DNA of 64,000 nt from Hyphomonas sp. Mor2 (GTDB lineage: Bacteria; Pseudomonadota; Alphaproteobacteria; Caulobacterales; Hyphomonadaceae). The stretch spans positions 2,728,001 through 2,792,000 of the forward strand of contig NZ_CP017718.1 of assembly GCF_001854405.1 (NCBI RefSeq). The letters are read 5' to 3'. Position numbers and translations under genes: made by a program. The notes under the pieces were generated by a model. It did not search any database. It was not told the DNA's origin and was given only the letters and a program-made list of their open reading frames with translations. Position 1 is the first letter of the stretch. Each line of letters begins with the position of its first letter. This document shows, one piece after another, positions 52,980-62,018 of the stretch.

Positions 52980-53001
52980 TCGATCAAATTTGATCGATCA
53001 G
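52976..53001. repeat. Perfect 26-base palindrome at the end of the ArsC-family gene
   Basis: Two 13-base halves, CTGATCGATCAAA and TTTGATCGATCAG, with no spacer. It contains the ArsC-family stop codon and four GATC sites. No T tract follows, so it is not a clear terminator; a protein-binding or methylation-linked site, or a weak terminator, are possible. Confidence 0.65.
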
Positions 53002-53065
53002 CGACACGTCAATTCAACCAGCAGCTGTCATAGAAAACCTTGAACGATAGTCCGAGGTTTTCTGG

Positions 53066-53329
53066 ATGCTGGCCTTACAAGTCACCGCAATCTTCTTCGT
53101 CCTGCTGTCTGCCGCCTTCATGTTCGGGCCGCAGCTCGCCATTTATGGTCCGCGCGCCGTGTCACAACTGGCAAGAGATGAGCAAGCCCGATTTGTCGGC
53201 GGATGCCTGACCTCAGCCCTGGTTCTGGCCGTCCTTGCGCCCTATTTCGCGGGCGCCATGTCCTTCGGAGGCAGCACGATCACCCTGGTCATGGCAGACC
53301 TCGCCACGATGCAATTCAGTCCTGTCTGA
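53066..53329 (+). CDS. Small membrane protein, unknown function
   Basis: An 87-residue protein starting MLALQVTAIFFVLLSAAFMFGPQLAIYGP, with two hydrophobic helices (1-30 and 48-65) and no recognised family. The ATG has AGGTTTTCTGG upstream (weak). Codon use is normal for the genome. It lies between the ArsC-family gene and MaoC on the same strand. Confidence 0.6.
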   Translation: MLALQVTAIFFVLLSAAFMFGPQLAIYGPRAVSQLARDEQARFVGGCLTSALVLAVLAPYFAGAMSFGGSTITLVMADLATMQFSPV

Positions 53330-53385
53330 CCGGATGTCGCTCGGGCAGGCTTGACCGGCCCGGTCATCGCGCCCTTTAAGGCGGC

Positions 53386-54423
53386 ATGACCAAATCAAAT
53401 CCCGGACACTTTTTCGAGGACTTCCATGTCGGCATGGAACTCCGCCATGCGACACCGCTTACTCTCAGTGCGGGTGATATCAGCCTGTACCGCGCCCTGA
53501 CCGGTTCGCGCCATGCGCTCTACAGCGCCGCGACTTTCGCAGAGGCGAATGGCTATGACGGCTTGCCAATCGATCCGCTGCTGGCCTTCCATGTCGTGTT
53601 CGGCAAGACCGTGCCGGACATCTCGCTCAATGCCGTCGCCAATCTCGGCTATGCCGATGGACGCTTTCCCGAAGCGATTTATCCGGGAGACACGCTGACG
53701 GCCATCTCCGAGGTGATCGGTCTGAAAGAAAACTCCTCCGGCAAGACGGGCGTCGTCTACGTCCGGACCCGCGGTTTCAATCAGGCGGGTGAGGAGGCTT
53801 TGTCCCATGTCCGCTGGGTGATGGTGAACAAGCGCGACCTCGCCTCACCGGCGCCGAACACCGTGATCCCGGATCTGCCGGACAGCGTTGACCCAACGGG
53901 GCTCGGTTTCGCGCGCGCCTATGCGGGATGGGACGATACGCTGGCCGGATCCACGCACCGCTTTGGCGACTATGAAATTGGCGAAAAGATCAATCATGTC
54001 GACGGCATGACCGTCGAGGAGGCCGAGCATCAGGTCGCGACACGCCTCTATCAGAACACCGCCAAGGTCCACTTTGACGGACATGGACAGAAAGACAGCC
54101 GGTTCGGCAAACGTCTGATCTATGGCGGCGTGGTCATCTCGATCGCGCGAGCGCTGAGCTTTAACGGCCTCGCCAATGCGGCAGAGATGATCGCGATCAA
54201 TGGCGGCACGCATACCGGACCACTCTTCGCAGGCGACACCGTCTATGCGTGGAGCGAGGTCCTGGACAAAGTCGAGCTCTCGGACACGGTGGGCGCCCTG
54301 CGCCTGCGTCTCGTGGCGGTCAAGGACCAGGATCCGGGCACGTTCGTGCTGCGAGGTGAGGACGGGAAGTACGCGCCGGGGGTTTGTCTGGACTTTGACT
54401 ATTGGGCGGCTATCCCGAAATGA
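53386..54423 (+). CDS. MaoC-family double hot-dog dehydratase
   Basis: A 345-residue protein of two hot-dog domains. Each begins with the MaoC pattern: first PGHFFEDFHVGMELRHA, and second DYEIGEKINHVDG. The layout resembles mesaconyl-CoA/beta-methylmalyl-CoA hydratases (Mcd/MeaC); the actual acyl-CoA substrate is not certain and no other ethylmalonyl-CoA genes are nearby. It may be part of a fatty or branched acid route. Confidence 0.85.
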   Translation: MTKSNPGHFFEDFHVGMELRHATPLTLSAGDISLYRALTGSRHALYSAATFAEANGYDGLPIDPLLAFHVVFGKTVPDISLNAVANLGYADGRFPEAIYPGDTLTAISEVIGLKENSSGKTGVVYVRTRGFNQAGEEALSHVRWVMVNKRDLASPAPNTVIPDLPDSVDPTGLGFARAYAGWDDTLAGSTHRFGDYEIGEKINHVDGMTVEEAEHQVATRLYQNTAKVHFDGHGQKDSRFGKRLIYGGVVISIARALSFNGLANAAEMIAINGGTHTGPLFAGDTVYAWSEVLDKVELSDTVGALRLRLVAVKDQDPGTFVLRGEDGKYAPGVCLDFDYWAAIPK

Positions 54424-54486
54424 GACAATGGCGCGGATGAGGCGTGCTCCTATCGCAATCGCGCGGATGCTCCTATATAGCCCAGC

Positions 54487-54894
54487 ATGACGCTTCTCTC
54501 CGGTCTTCCGCTCGTTTCCATCGCACTTGCCGTGATGATCTCGGCCCTCATTCGACTGATCCAGACCATGCAGCTGCGCCAACGGGTCGAGTTCGGTCAT
54601 ACTGGCGTGCGTGAACTGGCTGAGCTGTCCGGCGTCACCGATCCCCAGGACCTGCAGGACGTGTTCGGACCGCCCGGCATGAACCGGATTTGGGCGCATG
54701 TGAATCTGGCCACCATTGAAGCCAAGCGCCGTCTCGCCGGATATTTGATGTCCGAGCCTCGCCTGCACTGGTTTTCGATTGCTGCCGGAATCACCGCCTT
54801 TATCATCAGCCACTGGATCGTCCAGTTGCTGTTGCTGATCGCGGCGATCATTCAGTCCGGCGCATGGCTCAGCGCCACACGGCTGCCAAAATAG
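54487..54894 (+). CDS. Small membrane protein, unknown function
   Basis: A 135-residue protein with a helix at the N-terminus (LPLVSIALAVMISALIRLIQT) and a second hydrophobic region near the end (FSIAAGITAFIISHWIVQLLLLIAAIIQ). In between is a soluble helical domain of about 60 residues (RELAELSGVTDPQDLQDVFGPPG). No family recognised. It lies 60 bases before dapF on the same strand. Confidence 0.68.
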   Translation: MTLLSGLPLVSIALAVMISALIRLIQTMQLRQRVEFGHTGVRELAELSGVTDPQDLQDVFGPPGMNRIWAHVNLATIEAKRRLAGYLMSEPRLHWFSIAAGITAFIISHWIVQLLLLIAAIIQSGAWLSATRLPK

Positions 54895-54954
54895 GTCTTT
54901 TAATCACCCAAGTTGACGATTATGTCCCGCTACGTGCGAGAATGAGGTTGGCCG

Positions 54955-55764
54955 ATGCGAATCTGGAAGATGAATGGAGCGGGCAATGCCTTTGCTGTCT
55001 TCGACGCGCGCGAACAAAATTTCGCGCCGTCTGAAGCGCAATTGCGCGAAATTGCCGAGACCATGAAAGCCGACCAGATCATGTCGATCGAAAATGATCT
55101 GCGCGCTGACGCCTTTCTGCGCATCTGGAATGCCGATGGCGGCGAAGTGAAGGCTTGCGGCAATGGCACCCGCGCGGTGGCGCACCTGCTTCTGGAAGAG
55201 CTCGGCAAAGACGAAGTGCGGATCCAGACCGAAGCTGATCTGCTGAAAGGCGCCCGCGCCGAGAATGGCCTGGTCAGTGTCGATATGGGCTCGCCTCTGA
55301 TGGGCTGGGAAGACATTCCCTTGTCGGAGAAAATGGATGTTCGCGGCGTCGATGTGAAAATCGGACCGATGGACGCTCCGTATCTGCACAGCCCCGCCGT
55401 CGTCTCTATGGGCAATCCGCATGCGGTGTTCTTTGTCGACGATGTAGACGCTTATGACATTCCGGCGATCGGCCCGCTGGTCGAATGGCATCCGACCTTC
55501 CCGGAGGGAACCAATGTCGGCTTCGCTCAAATCATTGACCGGCAGACCATCCGCCTGCGCGTCTGGGAACGCGGGGCTGGCCTGACCAAGGCCTGCGGCA
55601 CCGGCGCTTGCGCCGCTCTGGTTTGCGCCGCGCGCGCCGGCAAGACTGAGCGCCAGGCCAGATTAATACTCGATGGTGGGGATTTATTCATCGATTGGGA
55701 CGAAACTACAGATCACGTGATCATGACCGGACCGGTCGAATTGGAAGAGAGCTTCACCGTCTAA
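54955..55764 (+). CDS. dapF: Diaminopimelate epimerase
   Basis: DapF converts LL- to meso-diaminopimelate for peptidoglycan and lysine. The 269-residue chain has both catalytic Cys, in KACGNGTRAV and TKACGTGACAAL, and the start RIWKMNGAGNAF. The gene order dapF then mtaB-ftsY is common in alphaproteobacteria; here two other genes are inserted. Confidence 0.96.
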   Translation: MRIWKMNGAGNAFAVFDAREQNFAPSEAQLREIAETMKADQIMSIENDLRADAFLRIWNADGGEVKACGNGTRAVAHLLLEELGKDEVRIQTEADLLKGARAENGLVSVDMGSPLMGWEDIPLSEKMDVRGVDVKIGPMDAPYLHSPAVVSMGNPHAVFFVDDVDAYDIPAIGPLVEWHPTFPEGTNVGFAQIIDRQTIRLRVWERGAGLTKACGTGACAALVCAARAGKTERQARLILDGGDLFIDWDETTDHVIMTGPVELEESFTV

Positions 55765-55769
55765 CCCGC

Positions 55770-56723
55770 ATGCCAGCGTTTCGTCTGTCTCCTGTCCTCA
55801 AACCGCTCTTGAGCCTGTTCGCCGCCGGGTGCTTTCTGGTGCTCTGCCCGCTGGTCATTCTGGCGCAAGCGGTTCCGGGCTTCCCGCTGTTCGAGATGGC
55901 GGTCAGCTATCTGCCGCAGATCATGGCTCTGTCCGGGCTCGCCGTGCTCGGGCTGATCGCATTCAGACCCCGCGCGGCAGCGTTTGGCGCGGCGATGACC
56001 ATCGTCGCCGCCCTGCCCTTCCTGACCTTCTCCAAATATCAGGCGCCGAGCGAGATCGATTGCCCGCCAGAGGCCTGCCTGACCGTCATCACTGCAAATG
56101 TGTTCATGCAGCCGCGGGCCATGGCGCGCCTCGGCGATCTGGCCGAACGCGAACAAGCAGACCTGGTCGCGATCAATGAGACGTCCTTGCGATTCCAATC
56201 TGAGGACTTTGACGCTCACTTCCCGACCTATGACCGCTTACGCCCGGTCACGGACAGCCGCTCGCTGACCCTCCTGTCGCGCAAACCCGTCGATCAGATG
56301 GGAAAGGTCATCCCGGATCAGACTACCGGGCGCGGACTGATGTTTGCAGACCTTTCCGGAGACTGGTCCGGCACGCGCATTGTCATCACGCACCCGCTGA
56401 TCCCGGTGTCTCGGTCCTGGACCCATGCCCGCAACGAATTGCTCGGCATGGCAGGCGAGAAAGCGGCCGATGCGGAACGGTTCATCCTGATGGGTGACTT
56501 TAACACGACGCCCTGGAGCGCCACATTCCGGAATCTGCCGGGCAAGCGCGCGGGCGACCCGCGATTCTCGTCCACATGGCCCACTTTCTTCCCGGTCGCG
56601 GGCATTCCGATCGACCATATTCTGGCCTCTGAAAATCTTGAGCTGGTCGAGTTCAAGGTGCTGGATTCTGTGGGCTCGGATCACTATCCGCTGCTGGCAC
56701 GCTTCAAGCAGAGAGAGGGCTAG
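55770..56723 (+). CDS. Membrane protein with endonuclease/exonuclease/phosphatase domain
   Basis: A 317-residue protein with two or three N-terminal helices (LKPLLSLFAAGCFLVLCPLVILA, LPQIMALSGLAVLGLIAF, FGAAMTIVAALPFLTF) and an EEP domain: ITANVF, INETS, MGDFNTTPW and the final GSDHYPLLARF. Such membrane-linked EEP proteins are common and may be lipid or nucleotide phosphodiesterases; the substrate is unknown. It starts five bases after dapF. Confidence 0.86.
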   Translation: MPAFRLSPVLKPLLSLFAAGCFLVLCPLVILAQAVPGFPLFEMAVSYLPQIMALSGLAVLGLIAFRPRAAAFGAAMTIVAALPFLTFSKYQAPSEIDCPPEACLTVITANVFMQPRAMARLGDLAEREQADLVAINETSLRFQSEDFDAHFPTYDRLRPVTDSRSLTLLSRKPVDQMGKVIPDQTTGRGLMFADLSGDWSGTRIVITHPLIPVSRSWTHARNELLGMAGEKAADAERFILMGDFNTTPWSATFRNLPGKRAGDPRFSSTWPTFFPVAGIPIDHILASENLELVEFKVLDSVGSDHYPLLARFKQREG

Positions 56724-56728
56724 GCGCC

Positions 56729-57073
56729 TTAGGCATCACCTGCCAGGATCAGACCCAGGCTGATCGTCGAGACCGCAAACGCGCCCGCCAGAATCTTGTT
56801 GATCACCTCGATTTCGCCGGGACCTTGGAGCCGTCGCCGCAAGGCGGTGATCGCCATACCGAGCCCGGAGCCAAGAGCCGCTGGAAGAAACACCAATACG
56901 AACACAAATCCCCAGCCCATCGGGTCATAAGTTCGCGACATCAGCTTGTAGAGCACCGGCACCGCGACAATCGCAGAGACTCCGGCCCACGCAGCGACCC
57001 AAGCATAGCGCCGGATCGCCAGCGCCCCGATCAGGGGAATCAGGAAAGAGAGCAGCATCAAGACGCCAAGCAT
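56729..57073 (-). CDS. Small membrane protein with a strong promoter and operator
   Basis: A 114-residue protein with three or four helices (LGVLMLLSFLIPLIGALA, WAGVSAIVAVPVLYKLM, GFVFVLVFLPAALGSGLGM, ILAGAFAVSTISLGLILA) and a short basic cytoplasmic loop. No family recognised. It is convergent with the EEP gene and divergent from mtaB. GGAGACTAAAC precedes the ATG. Its promoter is one of the best in the window and overlaps a palindrome, so tight control is likely. Confidence 0.66.
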   Translation of the reverse strand: MLGVLMLLSFLIPLIGALAIRRYAWVAAWAGVSAIVAVPVLYKLMSRTYDPMGWGFVFVLVFLPAALGSGLGMAITALRRRLQGPGEIEVINKILAGAFAVSTISLGLILAGDA

Positions 57074-57089
57074 GTTTAGTCTCCATATA

Positions 57090-57111
57090 TGTGAGTGATT
57101 ATACGCTCACA
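57090..57111. promoter_or_regulatory. Inverted repeat (TGTGAG...CTCACA), candidate operator
   Basis: Perfect 6-base arms with 10 bases between, overlapping the -10 of the minus-strand promoter and the expected transcription start. The form resembles Crp/Fnr or LacI-type operators; both kinds of regulator are encoded in this window. Which one binds is unknown. Confidence 0.5.
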
Positions 57112-57126
57112 ATTGCAAACCGTCAA
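57098..57126 (-). promoter_or_regulatory. Near-consensus promoter of the 114-residue membrane protein
   Basis: On the minus strand TTGACG (57126-57121), 17 bases, and TATAAT (57103-57098), a full -10 consensus. The start codon is 25 bases past the -10, so the leader would be under 20 bases. Confidence 0.7.
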
Positions 57127-57175
57127 TCCCCCCTTGCTCTTCAGGCTTTGCAGCGCGATATGCCCCTGACCAATC

Positions 57176-58453
57176 ATGGCCGAGACCAAAACCCCCGCCC
57201 GACCCTCGCAGGTCATCACGCTTGGCTGTCGTCTGAACAGCTATGAAAGCGAGGTCATGCGCGGACATGCGGACGCAGGCGGCCTCGAGGGCGCGATCAT
57301 CGTCAATACGTGCGCCGTGACCGCCGAAGCTGTCCGCAGCGCGCGCCAGACCATTCGCCGCGCCGCCAAGGAGAATCCGGACGCGCCGGTCATTGTCACT
57401 GGCTGTGCGGCGCAGATCGATGCGGACATGTTTGCCGAAATGCCGGAAGTCACGCGCGTCATTGGCAATCACGAAAAGATGCAGGCCGAAACCTGGCACC
57501 CCGTCGACCTGCTCGGCGGGACTGAGAAAGTCCGGGTCAATGACATCATGTCGGTTGAGGAAACCGCGGGCCACCTGATCAACGGCATGGATGGGCGCGC
57601 CCGGGCCTATGTCCAGGTCCAGAATGGCTGCGACCATCGCTGCACCTTCTGCATCATTCCCTATGGCCGCGGCAATTCCCGTTCCGTTCCTGCCGGGGAT
57701 GTCGTGAACATGATCAAGCGCCTGGTTGAGACCGGGCATTATGAAGTCGTGCTGACCGGCGTTGACCTGACCTCCTGGGGCGCCGACCTGCCCGGGCAGC
57801 CGCAGCTCGGCAACCTGGTTCAGCGGATCCTGAAGCTGGTGCCGGATCTGAAACAGCTGCGCATTTCCTCCATCGACGCGATCGAGATGGATGAAGCACT
57901 GTTCGAAGCCATGGCTGATCCGCGTATTGCGCCGTTCATGCATCTCAGCCTGCAACATGGCGACAATCTCATTCTCAAGCGGATGAAGCGCCGCCATTCG
58001 CGCGAGCAGGCGATCGAGCTGGCACAGCGCCTGCGCGACATCCGTCCCGAGATCGCGCTTGGCGCCGATGTGATCGCTGGCTTCCCAACCGAGACGGAAG
58101 CGGCGTTCGAGAACTCGCTACGCCTGATCGCGGATTGCGGTATCGCCTTCCTGCACGCCTTTCCCTATAGCCCGCGCCCGGGTACCCCGGCCGCACGGAT
58201 GCCGCAGCTGGAGAAAAGCGTCATCAAGGCGCGCGCTGCGAGGCTCCGCGAGGCCGGATCCGCGGCACTTGTTAAGCATCTGCAAGCCCATACTGGCAGG
58301 GAAACCGAGGTCCTGATCGAACGCGGCACGCACGGGCGTTTACCAGACTTCACACCGGTCGCGTTCGAGCGCGAAACCGGCGAGGCTGGACGCCTGGTGC
58401 GGGCACGGATAATCGGACATGACACGACAAGACTGAAAGCACAGGCCCTATGA
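57176..58453 (+). CDS. mtaB: tRNA t6A37 methylthiotransferase
   Basis: MtaB adds the methylthio group to t6A37 of tRNAs. The 425-residue chain has the auxiliary-cluster Cys in LGCRLN, VNTCAVT and VTGCAAQ, and the radical SAM triad in CDHRCTFC. A TRAM-like end is at RLVRARIIGHDTTRLKA. It overlaps ftsY by four bases. Confidence 0.95.
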   Translation: MAETKTPARPSQVITLGCRLNSYESEVMRGHADAGGLEGAIIVNTCAVTAEAVRSARQTIRRAAKENPDAPVIVTGCAAQIDADMFAEMPEVTRVIGNHEKMQAETWHPVDLLGGTEKVRVNDIMSVEETAGHLINGMDGRARAYVQVQNGCDHRCTFCIIPYGRGNSRSVPAGDVVNMIKRLVETGHYEVVLTGVDLTSWGADLPGQPQLGNLVQRILKLVPDLKQLRISSIDAIEMDEALFEAMADPRIAPFMHLSLQHGDNLILKRMKRRHSREQAIELAQRLRDIRPEIALGADVIAGFPTETEAAFENSLRLIADCGIAFLHAFPYSPRPGTPAARMPQLEKSVIKARAARLREAGSAALVKHLQAHTGRETEVLIERGTHGRLPDFTPVAFERETGEAGRLVRARIIGHDTTRLKAQAL

Positions 58454-60168
58454 TCCTCTGGTTCGGCAAGAAGAAGAAAAAAGAAGAAGCGCTGCAAGCG
58501 GGGGCTGAAATGGAAGCCCCGGAGCTTTCCGCAGAAGAGCTCGCAGCCCAGAAAGCAGCAGAAGAAGAAGCCGCGCGCCTCGCCGAGGCGGAAGCCGCTC
58601 GCAAGGCCGCGGAACAGGAAGAGATTGAGCGCAAGGTCGCCGAAGCGAACCGCGCCTGGGAAGAACGGCAGAAACGCGAAGCCGCTGAAGCCGAACAGGA
58701 AGCCGCCCGGCTCGCCCAGGAAGCCGCAGATCGCGAAGCCGCCCGCCGCAAGGCCGAGGAAGAGGCTGAACAGGCCCGGCTGAAAGCCGAAGCCGATGCC
58801 AGAGCGGCAGAAGAGGCCGCGCGCGCCCAGGCCGAAGCGGAACGCCTGGCGGCGGAAGCCGAAGCCAAGGCCGCCGCAGACGCCGAAGACGCCCGAAAGG
58901 CCGCTGAAGCCCGCGCTGAAGCCGACCGTCTGGCCCGTGAGGCGGAAGAAAAGCGCCGCGCTGACGAAGCCGCTGCCGAGGCCGCGCGCAAGGCCGCCGA
59001 AGAGCAGGAACGTCTCGCCGCCGAGGCGGAGGCGGCACGACAGGCGGAAGAAGACCGGCGCGCGCAGGAAGAGAAAGCCAAGGCCGAACTCGCGCTGCTG
59101 GAGCAACGCCGGGCCGACGAAGCGCTGCGCCAACAGCTGGCCGAGGAGCGCGCCAAACGCGAAGCTGAGCGCCAGGCCGCGATCGCCCGCGGCGAGCCGG
59201 ACCCGTATGCCGAAGTGGCCGAGCCGGGCTTTTTCTCCAAACTCTCTTCGGGCCTGGCCAAATCCTCCTCGAAAATGGGCGCCTCCATCAGTTCCATGTT
59301 CAATCAGCGCAAGCTGGATGATGAGGCGCTTGAAGATCTGGAAGACATACTTCTGACCTCGGACATGGGCGGCAAGGTTTCGGCCCGGATTGTTCAGAAC
59401 CTCGCCAAGACGCGGATGGACAAGGACGTCACAGATCAGGAGATCAAACTCGCCCTGGCGGATGAGATTGAAGCCATCATGTCCCCGCGCGAAGAGATTG
59501 TGGACTTCTCCGAAGGCTCGCGCCCGCGCGTCGTGCTGTTTGTCGGCGTCAATGGCTCCGGCAAGACGACGACCATCGGCAAGATTGCGTCCAAGCTGCA
59601 GGAACAGGGCGCCAAGGCGCTGCTGGTGGCAGGCGACACGTTCCGCGCTGCAGCGATCGAGCAACTCACCGTCTGGGGCGAGCGGGCCGGTATTCCGGTG
59701 CTGGCCAAAGAACCGGGCGCAGATGCGGCGGGCCTGGTCTATGAGGCCATCGAAAAAGCCAAGGCCGAGGATCTCGATCTCGTCCTCGTCGACACGGCCG
59801 GACGCTTGCAGAACAAGACGGAACTGATGGCCGAGCTTGCCAAGATCGTGCGGGTGACGCGCAAGCTCGACCCGGATGCGCCGCATGATGTGATCCTGGT
59901 GTTGGATGCGACTGTCGGACAGAACGCGCTGAGCCAAGTCGAAGCCTTCCGCCACACGGCCGACGTCACCGGGATTGTCATGACCAAGCTGGACGGGACG
60001 GCCAAAGGCGGCGTGCTGGTGGCAATTGCAGAAGCGCATGCTTTGCCGATCCATTTTGTCGGCGTCGGCGAAAAGGCTGAAGATCTGCAACCGTTCTCGG
60101 CTCAGGCCTATGCGCGCGCGCTGGTCGGGCTCGCGGACATGCCGGTCGAGGAACCGGAACCGGCATGA
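58450..60168 (+). CDS. ftsY: Signal recognition particle receptor FtsY with long N-terminal coiled coil
   Basis: FtsY docks the SRP-ribosome complex at the membrane. The 572-residue chain has an N-terminal A domain of about 250 residues, almost all Ala/Glu/Lys/Arg in helical repeats (types EAARKAAE, RLAEEA), and then the NG domain. The G domain has GVNGSGKT (about residues 366-373), DTAGRLQNK and TKLDGTAKGG. E. coli FtsY also has an acidic A domain, but this one is a long, mixed-charge coiled coil. Confidence 0.96.
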   Translation: MILWFGKKKKKEEALQAGAEMEAPELSAEELAAQKAAEEEAARLAEAEAARKAAEQEEIERKVAEANRAWEERQKREAAEAEQEAARLAQEAADREAARRKAEEEAEQARLKAEADARAAEEAARAQAEAERLAAEAEAKAAADAEDARKAAEARAEADRLAREAEEKRRADEAAAEAARKAAEEQERLAAEAEAARQAEEDRRAQEEKAKAELALLEQRRADEALRQQLAEERAKREAERQAAIARGEPDPYAEVAEPGFFSKLSSGLAKSSSKMGASISSMFNQRKLDDEALEDLEDILLTSDMGGKVSARIVQNLAKTRMDKDVTDQEIKLALADEIEAIMSPREEIVDFSEGSRPRVVLFVGVNGSGKTTTIGKIASKLQEQGAKALLVAGDTFRAAAIEQLTVWGERAGIPVLAKEPGADAAGLVYEAIEKAKAEDLDLVLVDTAGRLQNKTELMAELAKIVRVTRKLDPDAPHDVILVLDATVGQNALSQVEAFRHTADVTGIVMTKLDGTAKGGVLVAIAEAHALPIHFVGVGEKAEDLQPFSAQAYARALVGLADMPVEEPEPA

Positions 60169-60770
60169 GCGAAGACAAGGCCCGGCTGCGCACCCAGATG
60201 AAAGAGCTGCGCGAAGAGCTCAATGCGCGCGACCCCGATGCCGGCGAAACGCTGGCCGACAAGTTTCCGATGAAGCTGTTTGAGCGCTACGGACCGTCTG
60301 TGGCGGTCTATCTGCCGATTGGCAGCGAAATTGATCCGCGCCCGCTGATGACCAAGCTGATCCGTGCCGGGGCAGAGCTGGCGCTTCCATGTGTTCAGGA
60401 AGATGGCAGCATGGTCTATCGCGCCTATAAACGCGGGGACATGCTGGAACAGCGGAGTTTCGGCTTGTTGGAGCCAAATTCCGAGGTGCCGGAAGTGCGT
60501 CCAACCCTGGTCCTCACACCCCTGCTTGGTTTTGACCGAAAGGGCAATCGCCTCGGGTATGGCAAAGGTCACTATGATCGGGCGCTGACCCGTTTGCGCG
60601 CGGATGGACGGGTATTCGTCTGCGGTCTCGCCTTCATGGGGCAGGAAATCGAAGAGATTCCAGCCGAAGCGCATGATGTTCCGCTCGACTGGGTGATGAC
60701 CGAGCGCGGTTCGATCCCGCTCTTCATGATGCGCGCCATGGGCGAGCCTGCCTCTGAGCCGGACGCCTGA
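60165..60770 (+). CDS. 5-formyltetrahydrofolate cyclo-ligase
   Basis: A 201-residue enzyme that recycles 5-formyl-THF to methenyl-THF with ATP (YgfA/Fau family). The substrate/ATP motif LLGFDRKGNRLGYGKGHYDRAL is clear. It overlaps the ftsY stop by four bases and may belong to the mtaB-ftsY transcript. In gammaproteobacteria this gene follows 6S RNA, but I see no such RNA here. Confidence 0.94.
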   Translation: MSEDKARLRTQMKELREELNARDPDAGETLADKFPMKLFERYGPSVAVYLPIGSEIDPRPLMTKLIRAGAELALPCVQEDGSMVYRAYKRGDMLEQRSFGLLEPNSEVPEVRPTLVLTPLLGFDRKGNRLGYGKGHYDRALTRLRADGRVFVCGLAFMGQEIEEIPAEAHDVPLDWVMTERGSIPLFMMRAMGEPASEPDA

Positions 60771-60914
60771 CCGGGCTTTAACGAATTTCAGCGCGCTTTG
60801 TGCTATGCCTGCGCCGAAGTGGGGCATCTTTCAACGCAGTTTCCAACCGCACACGGATAGATTGCGTTCGAGCTCGGATTGCGTCACAAAAGGGTAATAG
60901 CTGGGAGATGATCC

Positions 60915-61940
60915 ATGGGCCTTAGCCGCCCGCCACGCGCAATCACCATAGATGACGTCGCCGAACGGGCAGGAGTCTCTGCCAAAACCGTTTCGCGCGT
61001 CCTCAATAATGAACCCAATGTCCGACCCGCCAAGCGCGAGCTCGTGATGAAAGCGGCGCGGGAACTGGGCTATCGGCCTAATCCTGCCGCCCGCTCCCTG
61101 GCCGGTGCACGTTCGTTCCTATTGGCTCATTTGCACGACAATCCGAACCCGGAATATGTCACCGCTGTGAATACCGGCATTTACGAGGCCTGCCGGGCGA
61201 AAGGCTACTTTCTGCTGCCTGAACTGGTTGATCGCAATGCGCCGGACTTTCTGGAACGCCTGCAATCCTTCCTGATGACCTCCCGCGCCGATGGCGTCGT
61301 GCTGACCCCACCGCTTTGCGACGATGCCGATATTCTCGGTCTGCTGAAAGACAGCGACACCAATTATGCCAGCCTGTCGCCCGCGCGCCAGCCAGAGAAC
61401 ACGCCGGTCATGCGCCTGGATGATCGCCTGGCGGCGATGGAAATGGTGCGTCACCTGATCCGGCTCGGACACAAGAAGATCGCCTTCATTGCTGGTCCCG
61501 CTGGTCACAATGCGTCCACCGCGCGGCACGAAGGCTATCTCGATGCCTTGAACGAAGGCGGGCTGCGCGTCATCCCGGCCCTTATCGCGGAAGGTGATTA
61601 TTCGCTTCGCTCCGGCCTGGAGGCGGCGCGCAAGCTGATCACCGCAGACCCGAAGCCAACCGCCATCTTCGCCGCCAATGATGACATGGCCGTGGGCGCG
61701 ATGACCGCCGTCATGGCCGCCGGCTTCCAGATCCCTGGCGACATCTCGATTGCCGGCTATGATGATACCCGTCTGGCCTCAGCTGTCTGGCCGCCTCTGA
61801 CGACCATTCGCCAGCCCGTCGTCGACATGGCGAGACGCGCCGCCGAGCGCCTGATGAACCCGGATGAAGACGCGTCGCTGGAAGAAGTGTTCGATTTCGA
61901 ACTGATCGTGCGCCAGTCGACCGGAAAAATAATCGATTAA
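60915..61940 (+). CDS. LacI-family transcriptional regulator
   Basis: A 341-residue repressor. The HTH is at residues 11-32 (TIDDVAERAGVSAKTVSRVLNN) with the hinge NPAARSLAG, followed by a periplasmic-binding-protein-like effector domain (from FLLAHLHDNPNPEYV to DFELIVRQS). In proteobacteria such regulators act on sugar genes; no sugar genes are adjacent, so its target is probably elsewhere. It is monocistronic and lies 78 bases before the S9 peptidase gene. Confidence 0.93.
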   Translation: MGLSRPPRAITIDDVAERAGVSAKTVSRVLNNEPNVRPAKRELVMKAARELGYRPNPAARSLAGARSFLLAHLHDNPNPEYVTAVNTGIYEACRAKGYFLLPELVDRNAPDFLERLQSFLMTSRADGVVLTPPLCDDADILGLLKDSDTNYASLSPARQPENTPVMRLDDRLAAMEMVRHLIRLGHKKIAFIAGPAGHNASTARHEGYLDALNEGGLRVIPALIAEGDYSLRSGLEAARKLITADPKPTAIFAANDDMAVGAMTAVMAAGFQIPGDISIAGYDDTRLASAVWPPLTTIRQPVVDMARRAAERLMNPDEDASLEEVFDFELIVRQSTGKIID

Positions 61941-62018
61941 TCACCTGAAATTGAGGTCAGCTCCCTTGTCCTGACTGCGCTCGACGCTAAACCATTCCTC
62001 AAATCGAGGAGGACAGCG

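Noticed and set aside
58165-60090. 641-codon ORF opposite mtaB/ftsY with Gly/Phe/Leu repeats
   Set aside because: It mirrors the Ala/Glu-rich repeat of FtsY on the other strand; no start signal and no family.
60771-60914. Possible 6S RNA next to the 5-formyl-THF cyclo-ligase gene
   Set aside because: The 144-base gap cannot form the long closing stem and central bubble of 6S RNA, and it is downstream of the gene, not upstream.
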